Position numbers and translations under genes: made by a program. A DNA stretch of 64,000 nt from an uncultured Prevotellaceae bacterium (GTDB lineage Bacteria; Bacteroidota; Bacteroidia; Bacteroidales; Muribaculaceae). Of the stretch, positions 8,315 to 17,164 are shown piece after piece. Below the pieces are notes generated by a model. It ran no database searches and had not been told where the DNA came from. It saw only the letters and a program-made list of their open reading frames with translations. Positions within the stretch are counted from its first letter, which is position 1. Every line of letters starts with the position of its first letter. The DNA is taken from contig ONGE01000006.1 of the NCBI GenBank assembly GCA_900317325.1, forward strand, positions 1 through 64,000, written 5' to 3'.

Positions 8315-8345
8315 TTTGCAGTACAGACAAGGATATTTATCTTTG
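8315..8345 (+). promoter_or_regulatory. Promoter of the two-component operon
   Basis: TTTG at 8315-8318 and TATCTTTG at 8338-8345 with a 19-bp spacer, 29 bp upstream of the kinase start. Confidence 0.8.
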
Positions 8346-8374
8346 CTAAGTGATTAACCAACAACGTTACTCCA

Positions 8375-9484
8375 ATGAGCGATTACTACAAGCAATCCAA
8401 ACAAGAGACCATCATCTACACGATCGTGTGGTTTGTCATCTTCTTGGCGCCCCTTTCGGAGTTTATCGTCAACTATGACCCTGAGCACCCGATTTGGATC
8501 AAGAACGGATTGCTGGACACATGGACCCACCTGCTGTTCTTCTTCATCGTTTTCCTCATCCACAACCACATCCTGGCACCCATGCTGGTGAAACAGAAGA
8601 AGGTGACCAAATACATCGCTTGCAGCGTTGTCGTGATTGCCCTGTTCCAGACCGCACAGTGCATGCACAAGCCCGATCGCAATTCCAGACCGCCCGACAC
8701 CCAACTGGAGGAGATGGATCCGCCACCTCCCGACGGGCGACCTCCCATCCACAGGCACGACCTCACCATGTTCACGCTCGTGATCATGATGCTCGGAGCC
8801 AACCTGGGCGTGAAATCCTTTTGCCAGAACGAGGAGGAGAAGAAGCATCTGGCCAAGCTCAAGGAACAGAGCCTGAAGCAGGAGCTGGACTACTTGCGCT
8901 ACCAGATCAACCCGCACTTCATCATGAACACGCTCAACAACATCCATGCCCTGGTGGACATCGACCCCGAACAAGCCAAGGACAGCATTGTTGACATTTC
9001 CAGGATGATGCGCTACCTGCTCTACGAGAGCGACAAGCAGTATGTCCCGCTGAACACGGCTGTCGAGTTCCTGAAGAAGTACCTGAACTTGATGAAGCTG
9101 CGTTACACCGACCAGGTGACCATCAACCTGGACGTGCCCTCGGCGTGCAGCGACGACATTGCCATCGTGCCGCTGATGTTCACACCGTTTGTGGAGAATG
9201 CCTTCAAGCACGGCGTGACCTACGACAAGCCGTCGGTCATCGACATCGACATCAAGCAGCAGGGCGAACGCCTGCTGTTCCATTGCCATAACACCAAGAA
9301 CGATGTCAAGCACGAGTATGGCGGTGTGGGGCTCAACAACGTTACCAAGCGCCTGGAACTCATCTACGGCACCGACTACAGCCTCGACATTACCGACGGC
9401 GAGACCGACTATGACGTCCTGCTCGACATTCCCGTCAAGAGTCCCGACTACTTCAACAACAATGACTCCCGAACCACTGACTAA
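8375..9484 (+). CDS. LytS/YehU-type sensor histidine kinase
   Basis: A 369-aa membrane kinase. Hydrophobic helices at about 13-31, 52-70, 80-95 and 131-150 surround a Pro-rich stretch (about 104-125, PPPPDGRPP) that is probably periplasmic or loop. The His_kinase domain contains LRYQINPHFIMNTLNNI with the phospho-acceptor at His181. The ATPase part has FVENAFKHG (N-box) and GGVGLNNVTKRL (G-box). Kinases of this type work with LytTR response regulators, and one starts 23 bp downstream. No sensor domain beyond the membrane part is visible, so the stimulus is unknown. Confidence 0.9.
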   Translation: MSDYYKQSKQETIIYTIVWFVIFLAPLSEFIVNYDPEHPIWIKNGLLDTWTHLLFFFIVFLIHNHILAPMLVKQKKVTKYIACSVVVIALFQTAQCMHKPDRNSRPPDTQLEEMDPPPPDGRPPIHRHDLTMFTLVIMMLGANLGVKSFCQNEEEKKHLAKLKEQSLKQELDYLRYQINPHFIMNTLNNIHALVDIDPEQAKDSIVDISRMMRYLLYESDKQYVPLNTAVEFLKKYLNLMKLRYTDQVTINLDVPSACSDDIAIVPLMFTPFVENAFKHGVTYDKPSVIDIDIKQQGERLLFHCHNTKNDVKHEYGGVGLNNVTKRLELIYGTDYSLDITDGETDYDVLLDIPVKSPDYFNNNDSRTTD

Positions 9485-9507
9485 TAATCGGAATAAAACG
9501 AAAAGCT

Positions 9508-10272
9508 ATGATTAAATGTATTGCAGTCGACGACGAACCGCTGGCATTGAAGAAGCTGGTTACCTATATCAAGAAGATTCCATATCTGGAACTCGCAGCC
9601 CAATGCCACAGCGCTACCGAAGCGCAACAAGTGATTGAACAACAGGAGATTGACGCCATCTTCCTGGATATCCACATGCCCGACCTCAACGGGCTGGACT
9701 TTGCCAAATCAATGCATCAAAAATACAGCAGGGGCCCTGTGATGGTCTTTACCACGGCCTATAGCGAATATGCCATCGAGGGATATAAAGCCAACGCCGT
9801 GGGTTACCTGCTCAAGCCCTACAGCTTCGACGAATTTGAGGCTGCAGCCCAGAAGGTCAGGGAGGTATGCGAAATACGCCAGCAGGCATTTACCGAGGGC
9901 GAGGTCGAGGACGAGGGCAATACCGAGGTTAACGCCGACGACAATGTCATCTATGTCAAGAGCGACTACAGGATAGTGCGCATCGACGTCGAGCACATCC
10001 GCTACATCGAGGCCATGAGCGAATACCTGCGCATCTCGTGTGACAACAGGGACAAGCCCGTCATCGTGCTGCTGAGCATGAAGAAGATCGAAGAGCACCT
10101 GCCATCCAGCAAATTCATGCGCATTCACCGCTCCTTCATCATCAACCTGGACAAGATCAGCGAGGTGAAGAAGAATCACGTCATCCTCGAGGGCGATGCC
10201 TCGATGCCCATCGGCGACAACTACAAGGACAACTTCATGAACTATCTCAACAAGAAGATGCTCACCAAATAA
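9508..10272 (+). CDS. LytTR-family response regulator
   Basis: A 254-aa regulator: receiver domain at about 1-120 with acidic pair Asp8/Asp9, phospho-acceptor Asp54 in FLDIHMPDLNG and Lys103 in LLKPY. An acidic linker (about 130-145) follows, then a LytTR DNA-binding domain (about 148-250, with FMRIHRSFIINLDKI). It is translated just after the LytS-type kinase and is surely its partner. LytTR proteins bind short direct repeats upstream of target promoters; none can be assigned here. Confidence 0.92.
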   Translation: MIKCIAVDDEPLALKKLVTYIKKIPYLELAAQCHSATEAQQVIEQQEIDAIFLDIHMPDLNGLDFAKSMHQKYSRGPVMVFTTAYSEYAIEGYKANAVGYLLKPYSFDEFEAAAQKVREVCEIRQQAFTEGEVEDEGNTEVNADDNVIYVKSDYRIVRIDVEHIRYIEAMSEYLRISCDNRDKPVIVLLSMKKIEEHLPSSKFMRIHRSFIINLDKISEVKKNHVILEGDASMPIGDNYKDNFMNYLNKKMLTK

Positions 10273-10594
10273 AACGAGCCAAGCTCATGGATAAAGGTTA
10301 ATGGTTAAAGAACTAATCGAAACTCATTAAACATTATCCCTTCTCCTTTCTCCACGGCGCCAGCCGTTCAAATTAAAACGACTATTTTTTTCTCATAGCT
10401 TTTTCATGAGCGGTCCACGCGTGATGCGTCCGGCCGCCCAATTTTTACTGCCATCCTCACGCAACAGCGAGCAGCGTCGATGATGGGGCTGGACGGGACG
10501 CTGGACAGCTATATTGACAGGTTCAAAAAACGCCGTGTTCATCGGCATTGAGCGGGTGAAATGCTTTTTTTTGAGATTTTTTTCGTCAAAATGC
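10273..10594. other. Gap with no clear gene between the response regulator and tRNA-Leu
   Basis: It contains GGTTAAnGGTTAAA-type simple repeats near 10300, a T-rich stretch and a moderately GC-rich block around 10405-10550. A 49-codon minus-strand frame (10393-10542) exists but has no promoter or recognisable motif. Nothing further can be supported. Confidence 0.4.
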
Positions 10595-10623
10595 TTGTAT
10601 ATTAAAAAAAAGTACTACCTTTG
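10595..10623 (+). promoter_or_regulatory. Promoter of tRNA-Leu
   Basis: TTG at 10595-10597 and TACCTTTG at 10616-10623, 18 bp apart, ending 37 bp before the tRNA. Confidence 0.75.
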
Positions 10624-10660
10624 CACCGCTAAACGCAAAACGAAATGCGCAAGGCCAAAT

Positions 10661-10745
10661 GCCCAGGTGGCGGAATTGGTAGACGCGCACGTTTCAGGTG
10701 CGTGTGCCGCGAGGTGTGCGGGTTCGAGTCCCGCCCTGGGCACCA
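10661..10745 (+). tRNA. tRNA-Leu (CAG)
   Basis: Class II tRNA with acceptor GCCCAGG/CCTGGGC, a long variable arm, anticodon stem CACGT/GCGTG with loop TTCAGGT (anticodon CAG), T-arm around GGTTCGAGTCC, and encoded CCA at 10743-10745. Confidence 0.95.
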
Positions 10746-10812
10746 AGATTCCCGACAGTCGAAAGATTGCCGGGGATTTCTTTCTTTTGCTACCTCAACC
10801 ACGCGAAAATTG

Positions 10813-10840
10813 CCCCACGCCAAGACGCGAAGACGCGAAG
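10813..10840. repeat. CACGCCAAGACGCGAAG-family repeat
   Basis: One of four dispersed intergenic copies (also near 22861, 30414 and 39685) with the pattern CACGCYAAGRCGCKAAGRCGC. Confidence 0.6.
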
Positions 10841-10869
10841 GTATTAAATACAATTTACACTTTAGGCGG

Positions 10870-12834
10870 TCAGGGGCGAAGGCGGTTCTCGTTCATGCGT
10901 GACATGTATTGCTGGATCAGGGCCTTGAGGAAGAGTTCCATTTCCTGTTGTTCAGGCAGCTTGCCCACGAGGTTTTCCTTCAGCAAGGGGTCTGTCTTGA
11001 AGCGATAGACAGCAGTGGTCTTGGTGCCGTCAAATTGCAGCAGGAGACCATCAGCACGGACAAGCTGATAAATGCCTGCGTTGTAGTTGAATGCCCAGCT
11101 CTGCAGCACTTCATCGCCATCATAACCCAGCAGGTCTTTGCCAAAGGCGAGATAGGGCTTGTTGTAGCCCAACAGGTGCAACAGGGTCGGTGTGATGTCG
11201 GTCTGCTGGGCGATGACTGCCTCGTCATGCGAGGGCACTAGGCTACAGTCGGGCGTGAAGAAGATGATAGGGATGCTATAAAGCCCCAGGTCGGTCTTAT
11301 AGACGTCGTGACTGCTCTGGTTGGTGTGGTCGGCCACGAGGACAAAGATGGTGTTCTGGTACCACGGCTCATGGCTGGCACGCTCAAAGAAGCGACGCAG
11401 GGCCATGTCGGTGTAGCGCACGCACTTGTGGATGGGCTGACTGCCCTCATCCTTCAGAGAGTCGCGATACTGCTCGGGCACGTTATAGGGATGATGGGAC
11501 GAGGCGGTGAACACGGTGGCGAGGAAGGGCTGCTTCATCTCCCCGATATTGTCCAGAGTGAACTGCAGGAACGGTTCGTCCCAGATGGCCCACTTGCCGT
11601 CGAAGTCATCCATGCCGCCATACTTGGGAGACCTGCAATACTCGTCAAGGCCGTAATACTGCTTGTAGCCGATGCTGTGGGCATAAGCACTGAAGCCCAT
11701 CGAGATGTTGTGGCCGCCGTGGAAGAAGGCGGTGCTGTAGCCCTCACGATCCAGGATGGACGAGATGCCGTCCACATCGTTGAGCGAGGCGGGAGTGAGG
11801 AAAATTGACTCGACCATCATGGGCATGCCCGACAGGATTGAGGGCATGGCATCCATGCTGATGCGTCCGTTGGCAAAACTGTATTCAAAGGACAACGACT
11901 TCTGCAGCAAACTGTCGATGAAGGGCATATAGCCCTTATAGTTCCCACCTTCCAGATAGGAGTTAAGTGACCCGATGTACTCCTTGCCCATGCTCTCGAC
12001 TATCAGGATGACCACGTTCTTGCCAGGGGTGCCTCCACCAACAGCGGGATGGTCGTGGACGGGCGTGTAGATAGCCTCCATCTGCTCGCGGGACATATAG
12101 TCGGGGGTGACGAAGGCCTTCTTGCCGATGCTGCGTATCATCGAGAAGGGCGTGTTCAGCACCACCGATGACTCGACAGGGCGGTTGACAAACTGGTTGG
12201 CGTTGCTGATCGTGATGGGGCGTGTGCCTGCCGTTACACTGCCGCGAATGCCCACGATGGCCAGCGGCACCATCACCAGCAGGGCAACAAATTGAGAGAT
12301 ATAGTAATAGTGCCCGAAGCGGTACACGTCCAGCCGCGGCTTGGTGTAACAGCGCCACAGCATGAACACCAGTGCCACAAATGCCAGCACCAGATACCAG
12401 TGATTCACAAACTCGGTCAAGATGATGGAGGCGATATTGCCCTCGTTGGCAAACTCAGTGAACACCGACACCGTCGAGCGGCGGCCCGTGTACTGGAAAT
12501 AGACCGCATCCATCAGGTTCATAGCCACCGCCAGGGCGTTAGTGACCACAAACAGCCACTTCAGGCCCTTGTGGAAAGCGGGCCGTTCCTTGAGGTGCAG
12601 CGGCAACAGCATGAGCGTGAGATACAGGCTGTTGACATAGAGCAAGGCCGACGTGTCAAAAACCAGTGCCCCGTGCAACATGCTCTTGAACAGTGACCAC
12701 GACATATAGGGGGCGAAGGTGGACCAGTTCTCGGCGAAGAAAGCCACGCGCGAGAGCATCCACACGAGATAGGCCATCGCCATGTTCAGCACGGCGGCCC
12801 CGATATTGCTATGAATGAGTTTCTTAATCCTCAT
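10870..12834 (-). CDS. LTA-synthase-like membrane sulfatase / phosphoglycerol transferase
   Basis: A 654-aa protein of the LtaS/MdoB (alkaline phosphatase superfamily) type. The N-terminal ~190 residues hold about five transmembrane helices. From about residue 255 an extracytoplasmic sulfatase-fold domain follows, with NVVILIVESMGKEYIGSL (first metal-ligand strand), NGRISMDAMPSILSGMP (nucleophile region, here Ser rather than the Thr of LtaS), and downstream FHGGHN and VADHTN metal-binding segments. Such Bacteroidales enzymes probably move phosphoglycerol or phosphoethanolamine groups onto envelope glycans, as they have no teichoic acid. It lies 11 bp downstream of the PDDEXK gene. Family assignment is secure, substrate unknown. 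Confidence 0.88.
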   Translation of the reverse strand: MRIKKLIHSNIGAAVLNMAMAYLVWMLSRVAFFAENWSTFAPYMSWSLFKSMLHGALVFDTSALLYVNSLYLTLMLLPLHLKERPAFHKGLKWLFVVTNALAVAMNLMDAVYFQYTGRRSTVSVFTEFANEGNIASIILTEFVNHWYLVLAFVALVFMLWRCYTKPRLDVYRFGHYYYISQFVALLVMVPLAIVGIRGSVTAGTRPITISNANQFVNRPVESSVVLNTPFSMIRSIGKKAFVTPDYMSREQMEAIYTPVHDHPAVGGGTPGKNVVILIVESMGKEYIGSLNSYLEGGNYKGYMPFIDSLLQKSLSFEYSFANGRISMDAMPSILSGMPMMVESIFLTPASLNDVDGISSILDREGYSTAFFHGGHNISMGFSAYAHSIGYKQYYGLDEYCRSPKYGGMDDFDGKWAIWDEPFLQFTLDNIGEMKQPFLATVFTASSHHPYNVPEQYRDSLKDEGSQPIHKCVRYTDMALRRFFERASHEPWYQNTIFVLVADHTNQSSHDVYKTDLGLYSIPIIFFTPDCSLVPSHDEAVIAQQTDITPTLLHLLGYNKPYLAFGKDLLGYDGDEVLQSWAFNYNAGIYQLVRADGLLLQFDGTKTTAVYRFKTDPLLKENLVGKLPEQQEMELFLKALIQQYMSRMNENRLRP

Positions 12835-12845
12835 CTTACTTGCAT

Positions 12846-13874
12846 TTATTCCTCATTCAATAGGCTATTATACTGAGCCTGAAGTTCTTCTCGTTTAGGT
12901 AAATAAAGTTGATATCTCGCTGCAAACAATTGATTAGTGATACCTTGCAGAGCATATTCCATCAATAACTCATCTTTTTTAGTGCCAAGTACTATGCCAA
13001 TCGGTGGGTTATCATCAGGCTGACATATCTCGGCCTTAAAATAGTTCAGGTAGAGATTCATTTGTCCGATATCGCCATGTTTGATTTCAGCACGTTTAAG
13101 ATCAATCAGCACATAGCATTTCAAGATGCAATGATAAAAAACCAAATCCACTTTAAAACGCCTGCTACCGATAGGAATCAGATATTGTCGGCCAATAAAT
13201 GCAAATCCTCTTCCTAACTCTAACAGGAATTGCTCCATGTGCTTCTTTAATGCAGTCTCCAATTCCCCCTCTTTATAGCGCCTCTTAGGAGGAAGTCCGG
13301 TAAACTCCAAAACATAGGGATCACGTATGATATCTTCGGCAGTCATTATTTGATGTCCTTTATTTGCCAAGTCCAGCATGCCCTGCTTGTCGGTACTGAT
13401 GGAGAGTCGTTGAAATAGAGCACTTTTCATCTGCCTTTTCAGTTCTCGAACTGTCCATGCCTCCTCAATAGCCTCATTAAAGTAGAACTGCAATTCCAAT
13501 GGGTCATCACATTTCAACAATTCGAAGTAATGGCTCCAAGTCAATTTGTGAGACAGCGTCTCACATTTTGGAAAAGTCAGATAGAGTTTACGCATGTAGG
13601 TGAGGTTTGACCTGCTGAAACCTCTTCCTCGTTTCATGGTCAAGTCTTTGGACAGATTAACGAGAAGTTGCTTACCATACTGAGCTCGGATATTGCCTTG
13701 TTGCTCAAATTCAACAATTTGCTGTCCAGTTAACCAATTCGCCTCAATCAGCTGAGCATTTACGGTTTGAATAGCCTTGTTTTTAGCGCCATCCCAAACG
13801 TTGGATATTCTATCCACCAACTGCTGATATTCTGTTGATAAGAACTCTGTTGGATTGTATTTTGAATTATCCAT
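12846..13874 (-). CDS. PDDEXK nuclease-domain protein of the YhcG/DUF1016 family
   Basis: A 342-aa protein with an N-terminal DUF1016 winged-helix-like domain (about 10-165, ANWLTGQQIVEFEQQG) and a C-terminal PDDEXK-type nuclease domain (about 185-335). The catalytic core is visible as FKVDLVFYHCILKCYVLIDLK: Asp, then the hydrophobic strand with D-x-K. YhcG proteins are often linked to restriction or mobile-element loci. The gene is clearly richer in A+T than its neighbours and sits between two envelope/metabolic genes without its own Bacteroidetes promoter, which suggests horizontal gain. Family is confident, role unknown. Confidence 0.85.
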   Translation of the reverse strand: MDNSKYNPTEFLSTEYQQLVDRISNVWDGAKNKAIQTVNAQLIEANWLTGQQIVEFEQQGNIRAQYGKQLLVNLSKDLTMKRGRGFSRSNLTYMRKLYLTFPKCETLSHKLTWSHYFELLKCDDPLELQFYFNEAIEEAWTVRELKRQMKSALFQRLSISTDKQGMLDLANKGHQIMTAEDIIRDPYVLEFTGLPPKRRYKEGELETALKKHMEQFLLELGRGFAFIGRQYLIPIGSRRFKVDLVFYHCILKCYVLIDLKRAEIKHGDIGQMNLYLNYFKAEICQPDDNPPIGIVLGTKKDELLMEYALQGITNQLFAARYQLYLPKREELQAQYNSLLNEE

Positions 13875-13910
13875 TTGACGATAAGGTTATTTAAAGAACA
13901 TTATTGAACT

Positions 13911-15425
13911 TCAGTTCATCAGGGCGAGCATTTGTTCGATGAGGGTGCGGTTGTTGCTCAGGCGAGGTACCTTGCGTTGGCCGCCCAGTTTGCCGGTTGA
14001 TGCCAACCAGCGGTCAAACAGGCCCGTTGGGGCGATGACCAGCGACGGCGCCACGAGGAAGATGTCGCCAGTACGCTTCGCGTCATAGTCGCTGTTGACC
14101 TCTCGCAGGTGCTTGTCGAGGACTTGCATAAAGCGGGCCGTGTCCTGCGGTTCACTGGCAAACTCGATGAGCCACTGGTGGTGTCCGCTCTCGCCGTCAT
14201 GGGCATAGACAGGTGCCGCCGTATAGTTCAGCACCTTGGCTCCGGTCTCCTGCTCGGCCGCGGCAATGGCATGGTCGGCATTGTGGACCATCAGTTCCTC
14301 GCCAAAAGCGTTGATGAAGCTGCGCGTGCGTCCCGCAATGGTGATTTTGACAGGGTTGAGCTGCTCGACGGTCACCGTGTCGCCCAAGCGATAGCGCCAC
14401 AGTCCGTTGGCAGCAGTGATGATCAACTCATAGGTGCGTCCCGCCTCGATTTCCCAAATAGGATAGACCTCGGGCGTCTCGCTGTCGCTCTCCTCAATGG
14501 GCAGGAACTCGTAGAACACGCCCACATCGAGCAACAGCAGCATCGCCTCGCTGTCCCAGTCGCTCTGCACGGCAAAGAAGCCCTCGCTGGCATTGTAGGT
14601 ATCCAAGAAGTGCATCTTGCTCATGTCGCAGATTTCCTCATACTGGCGACGGTAGGGCTCAAACGCGATGCCGCCATGGAAAAAGACTTCCAAGTTGGGC
14701 CACACGTCGTGGATGCACGTCGTTCCCGTCTTGTCGAGCACGCGCTTGAGCACAGTGAGGAACCACGAGGGCACACCGCTCAGGTTGGTCACATTCTGCC
14801 CGACAGCAGCTTCGACCAGCAACGGCAGTTTCTCGTCCCAGTTCTCCATGAGGGCCACACGGCGGTTGGGGATGCGCATGAGGTTGGCCAGCGGATTCAT
14901 GTTCTCGATGAGGTTGGCGCTCAGGTCCCCCACCCTCACCCCATGCTTCAGTTGCAGGTTGTTGGCAAAGCTGCCTCCCAGGATGAACGCCTTGCCCGAG
15001 AAGATGCGGCTCGCAGGGTTGAGGTTGAGGTAGTGGGACACCACATCGCTGGCTCCCAGGTAATGGTTCCAGTTGAACGATTCACGCGTGATGGGAATGT
15101 ACTTGCTGCGTCCGTCGCTCGTACCCGAAGACTGGGCAAAATTCAAGCAAGGTCCCGGCCACAGTTCGTCGGTAGCGCCATTGACCATGCGCATGATTTG
15201 CGGGCGCAGGTCCTCGTAGGCGTACAGGGGCAGTGTCGATGCGAATTGCCTGTAGGTCCTGATTGACGAGAAGTCATACTTGCGGCCGATGCGCGTCAAG
15301 GCTGCCTTCTCGATCAGGCGCACCAGCTCGCCCTGCTGCACCGCGTCGGCATGGTCGATGTAGCGCGCATGCTGCTGCAGGCGCGACAAGAAACGGTTCC
15401 GTACAAAAGGTGTGAAATCGAACAT
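13911..15425 (-). CDS. GH3-family acyl-adenylating protein
   Basis: A 504-aa protein of the GH3 (auxin-responsive promoter) superfamily of adenylate-forming enzymes. It has the ATP-binding motif I (SSGTSDGRSKYIPIT at about 93-107) and GLWRYRLGDTV in the second half. The plant enzymes conjugate amino acids to acyl acids; bacterial members are common in Bacteroidetes and their substrates are not established. A TAATTTTG -7 box at 15433-15440 lies 7 bp before the ATG, giving a very short leader. Possibly transcribed through the downstream nuclease and sulfatase genes. Confidence 0.88.
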   Translation of the reverse strand: MFDFTPFVRNRFLSRLQQHARYIDHADAVQQGELVRLIEKAALTRIGRKYDFSSIRTYRQFASTLPLYAYEDLRPQIMRMVNGATDELWPGPCLNFAQSSGTSDGRSKYIPITRESFNWNHYLGASDVVSHYLNLNPASRIFSGKAFILGGSFANNLQLKHGVRVGDLSANLIENMNPLANLMRIPNRRVALMENWDEKLPLLVEAAVGQNVTNLSGVPSWFLTVLKRVLDKTGTTCIHDVWPNLEVFFHGGIAFEPYRRQYEEICDMSKMHFLDTYNASEGFFAVQSDWDSEAMLLLLDVGVFYEFLPIEESDSETPEVYPIWEIEAGRTYELIITAANGLWRYRLGDTVTVEQLNPVKITIAGRTRSFINAFGEELMVHNADHAIAAAEQETGAKVLNYTAAPVYAHDGESGHHQWLIEFASEPQDTARFMQVLDKHLREVNSDYDAKRTGDIFLVAPSLVIAPTGLFDRWLASTGKLGGQRKVPRLSNNRTLIEQMLALMN

Positions 15426-15432
15426 ACAAGTG

Positions 15433-15440
15433 CAAAATTA
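15433..15440 (-). promoter_or_regulatory. -7 box of the GH3 gene
   Basis: TAATTTTG on the minus strand, with TTG about 18 bp upstream. The leader would be only a few nucleotides. Confidence 0.65.
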
Positions 15441-15622
15441 CAAATAAACGCTGAAACACAAGAAAACAGAGGCGAAAAAACGGAAAAAGCGACCATTCAT
15501 CTATGAAATCGGTCCTTACCGCGACACAACCGCAAGACAGGAGGCTCAAGGCAGAATAGTGGCACGGGATATGCAGATTTGAGGGTGATTAGTCTATTGT
15601 TTATGAATATTTGTCTAAAAAA

Positions 15623-15654
15623 TTTGCAGCAAACATTCAGTTAGGCTAATTTTG
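15623..15654 (+). promoter_or_regulatory. Promoter of the 15694 secreted protein
   Basis: TTTG at 15623-15626 and TAATTTTG at 15647-15654, 20 bp apart. Confidence 0.75.
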
Positions 15655-15693
15655 GGGCAACAAACATTTAATAACGATTAAAACATACGCACT

Positions 15694-16287
15694 ATGAAAC
15701 GGTTTATCTTAACTATGGTCGCCATTGTGACCCTCGCGTCGGCCGCCAACGCCATCAGCTACAAGTCGGCCCGCGATCAGGCCTTCTTCCTGACCGACAA
15801 GATGGCCTATGAACTTGGACTGAGTGATGACCAGTACAATGCCGTGTATGAAATCAACATGGACTACATCATGTGTCTGAATGTGTATGATGACATCTTC
15901 GGCACCTTCTGGACCCGTCGCAACAACGAGCTGCGCTATGTGCTCTCGCCCGTACAGTACCAGTACTACATGCAGCTGGAATACTTCTATCGTCCCGTGT
16001 CGTGGGAAAACAGGAAATTCGTGTTCAGCATCTACAACCACTATCCCAAGGACCGCTTCTTCCGCGCTGCCCCTCCGGGCTATCAGGTTTACAAAGGCTC
16101 GAACCGCTACTTTGACCACAGCGCCTATAACGGCCGCACCTTCGGGGCTCCCGACAGCAAGTCGCAGCCCAAGCCCGGCATGGGCGGTGCCAAGAGTCAA
16201 CCCGGCGCCAAGAGTCAGCCCGGCATGACCAAGAAGCAGGCCGTGAAACAGGGCAAGAGCCAGATGAACAGGACTCCTCGCCGCTGA
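15694..16287 (+). CDS. Small secreted Tyr-rich protein of unknown function
   Basis: A 197-aa protein with a signal peptide (MKRFILTMVAIVTLASAANA). The mature part is helical and Tyr/Phe-rich (LGLSDDQYNAVYEINMDY) up to about residue 140. A basic Gly/Pro/Gln/Lys tail then carries KSQPKPGM, KSQPGA and KSQPGM repeats and ends in NRTPRR. The LGLSDDQYNAVYEIN-type segment recalls Spy/CpxP-like periplasmic helical proteins of Bacteroidales, but this is only a resemblance. A clear promoter and a terminator flank it, so it is monocistronic. Confidence 0.75.
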   Translation: MKRFILTMVAIVTLASAANAISYKSARDQAFFLTDKMAYELGLSDDQYNAVYEINMDYIMCLNVYDDIFGTFWTRRNNELRYVLSPVQYQYYMQLEYFYRPVSWENRKFVFSIYNHYPKDRFFRAAPPGYQVYKGSNRYFDHSAYNGRTFGAPDSKSQPKPGMGGAKSQPGAKSQPGMTKKQAVKQGKSQMNRTPRR

Positions 16288-16320
16288 ATGCGGCGCCCCC
16301 TGCCGAGGCGCTTACAACTT

Positions 16321-16360
16321 ACAAGAGAGGACTCCCTGACGGAATCCTCTCTTGTTTTTG
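16321..16360 (+). terminator. Terminator of the 15694 gene
   Basis: ACAAGAGAGGACTCC pairs with GGAATCCTCTCTTGT (one mismatch), followed by TTTTT. It sits between convergent genes and may serve both. Confidence 0.85.
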
Positions 16361-16393
16361 TCTTGTTGATAGCCCAAAGGGGCATCATACCTG

Positions 16394-17002
16394 TCATTTC
16401 TTGAGTTCGAAGCCCACCATCACGTCGTCGTAGTTGTCCATGAGCATGGACAGGGCCTTGAGTGTAGAGTTGTCGATCACGTTGCCGGCCATAGAGAAGA
16501 GGGACAGCAGCTTGTCGGTATCGAAAGTCATGTGCAGCTTCTTGCCGTTGCGTTTGAGTCGTGCCGTCAGGGGGATGCCGTGCCACTTGATCGTGATCTT
16601 CTCCTGAGAGGGATTGTAGTTATAGGTTGCATTCATGCCTACACCCAGCATCTTGATGGCACAGGTGCCGTCCTCGTTAAAGGTGAATTGCGGACGCGCC
16701 TTGTTGAGTCCCATCTTCTTGAAAGCACCCTTGAGTTTCTTCTTGAGTTTACCCTTGGCAAAGGGTTTGCCAAGGCCGGCGAGCACATTCTTGCCGCTGA
16801 CATCCACACTGGGTGCATTATAGGTCCACTGGCCGCTGATGGTGCGATTGATGCGCCAAGTCTCGTTAGCGATATCATCGTCGGTGATGGTGAACACCTC
16901 GTTAGGATTGAGGTCACGGCTCCCGGCAGCAGTCGATGCAGTCTTGCATGAAGAGGATATCAATACCAGTAAGAGGGCGAAAAAAGTATAAAAACGTCTC
17001 AT
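16394..17002 (-). CDS. DUF4923 lipocalin-like lipoprotein
   Basis: A 202-aa lipoprotein. The lipobox LISSSC places the lipidated Cys near residue 19. The mature protein shows the DUF4923 pattern: WRINRTISGQWTYNAPSVD, then a basic helix (GKLKKKLKGAFKKMG) and beta-rich strands ending LDNYDDVMVGFELKK. Known only as a conserved Bacteroidales family with a lipocalin-like barrel; the role is not established. A TAACTTTG -7 box is present about 20 bp upstream of the start. Confidence 0.8.
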   Translation of the reverse strand: MRRFYTFFALLLVLISSSCKTASTAAGSRDLNPNEVFTITDDDIANETWRINRTISGQWTYNAPSVDVSGKNVLAGLGKPFAKGKLKKKLKGAFKKMGLNKARPQFTFNEDGTCAIKMLGVGMNATYNYNPSQEKITIKWHGIPLTARLKRNGKKLHMTFDTDKLLSLFSMAGNVIDNSTLKALSMLMDNYDDVMVGFELKK

Positions 17003-17082
17003 AGTTGTGATATATTTTCAGCAAAGTTAAGCCTTTTTTTCAAAAATCGGGTCAAAAAACAGTAAGAGAACCAAAAAAATAG

Positions 17083-17090
17083 TAATTTTG
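17083..17090 (+). promoter_or_regulatory. -7 box of the glycosyltransferase gene
   Basis: TAATTTTG, about 75 bp upstream of the start codon. Confidence 0.6.
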
Positions 17091-17164
17091 CAAATTGTCA
17101 AAAAGCCTTAGCAGGCAATTTCAACAAAAAACACAGAATCAACGCAACAAAAACAGAATAGATT

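Noticed and set aside
10393-10542. A 49-codon minus-strand frame between the response regulator and tRNA-Leu.
   Set aside because: No promoter, no recognisable motif, and average composition for a gap; it is kept only as a possibility.
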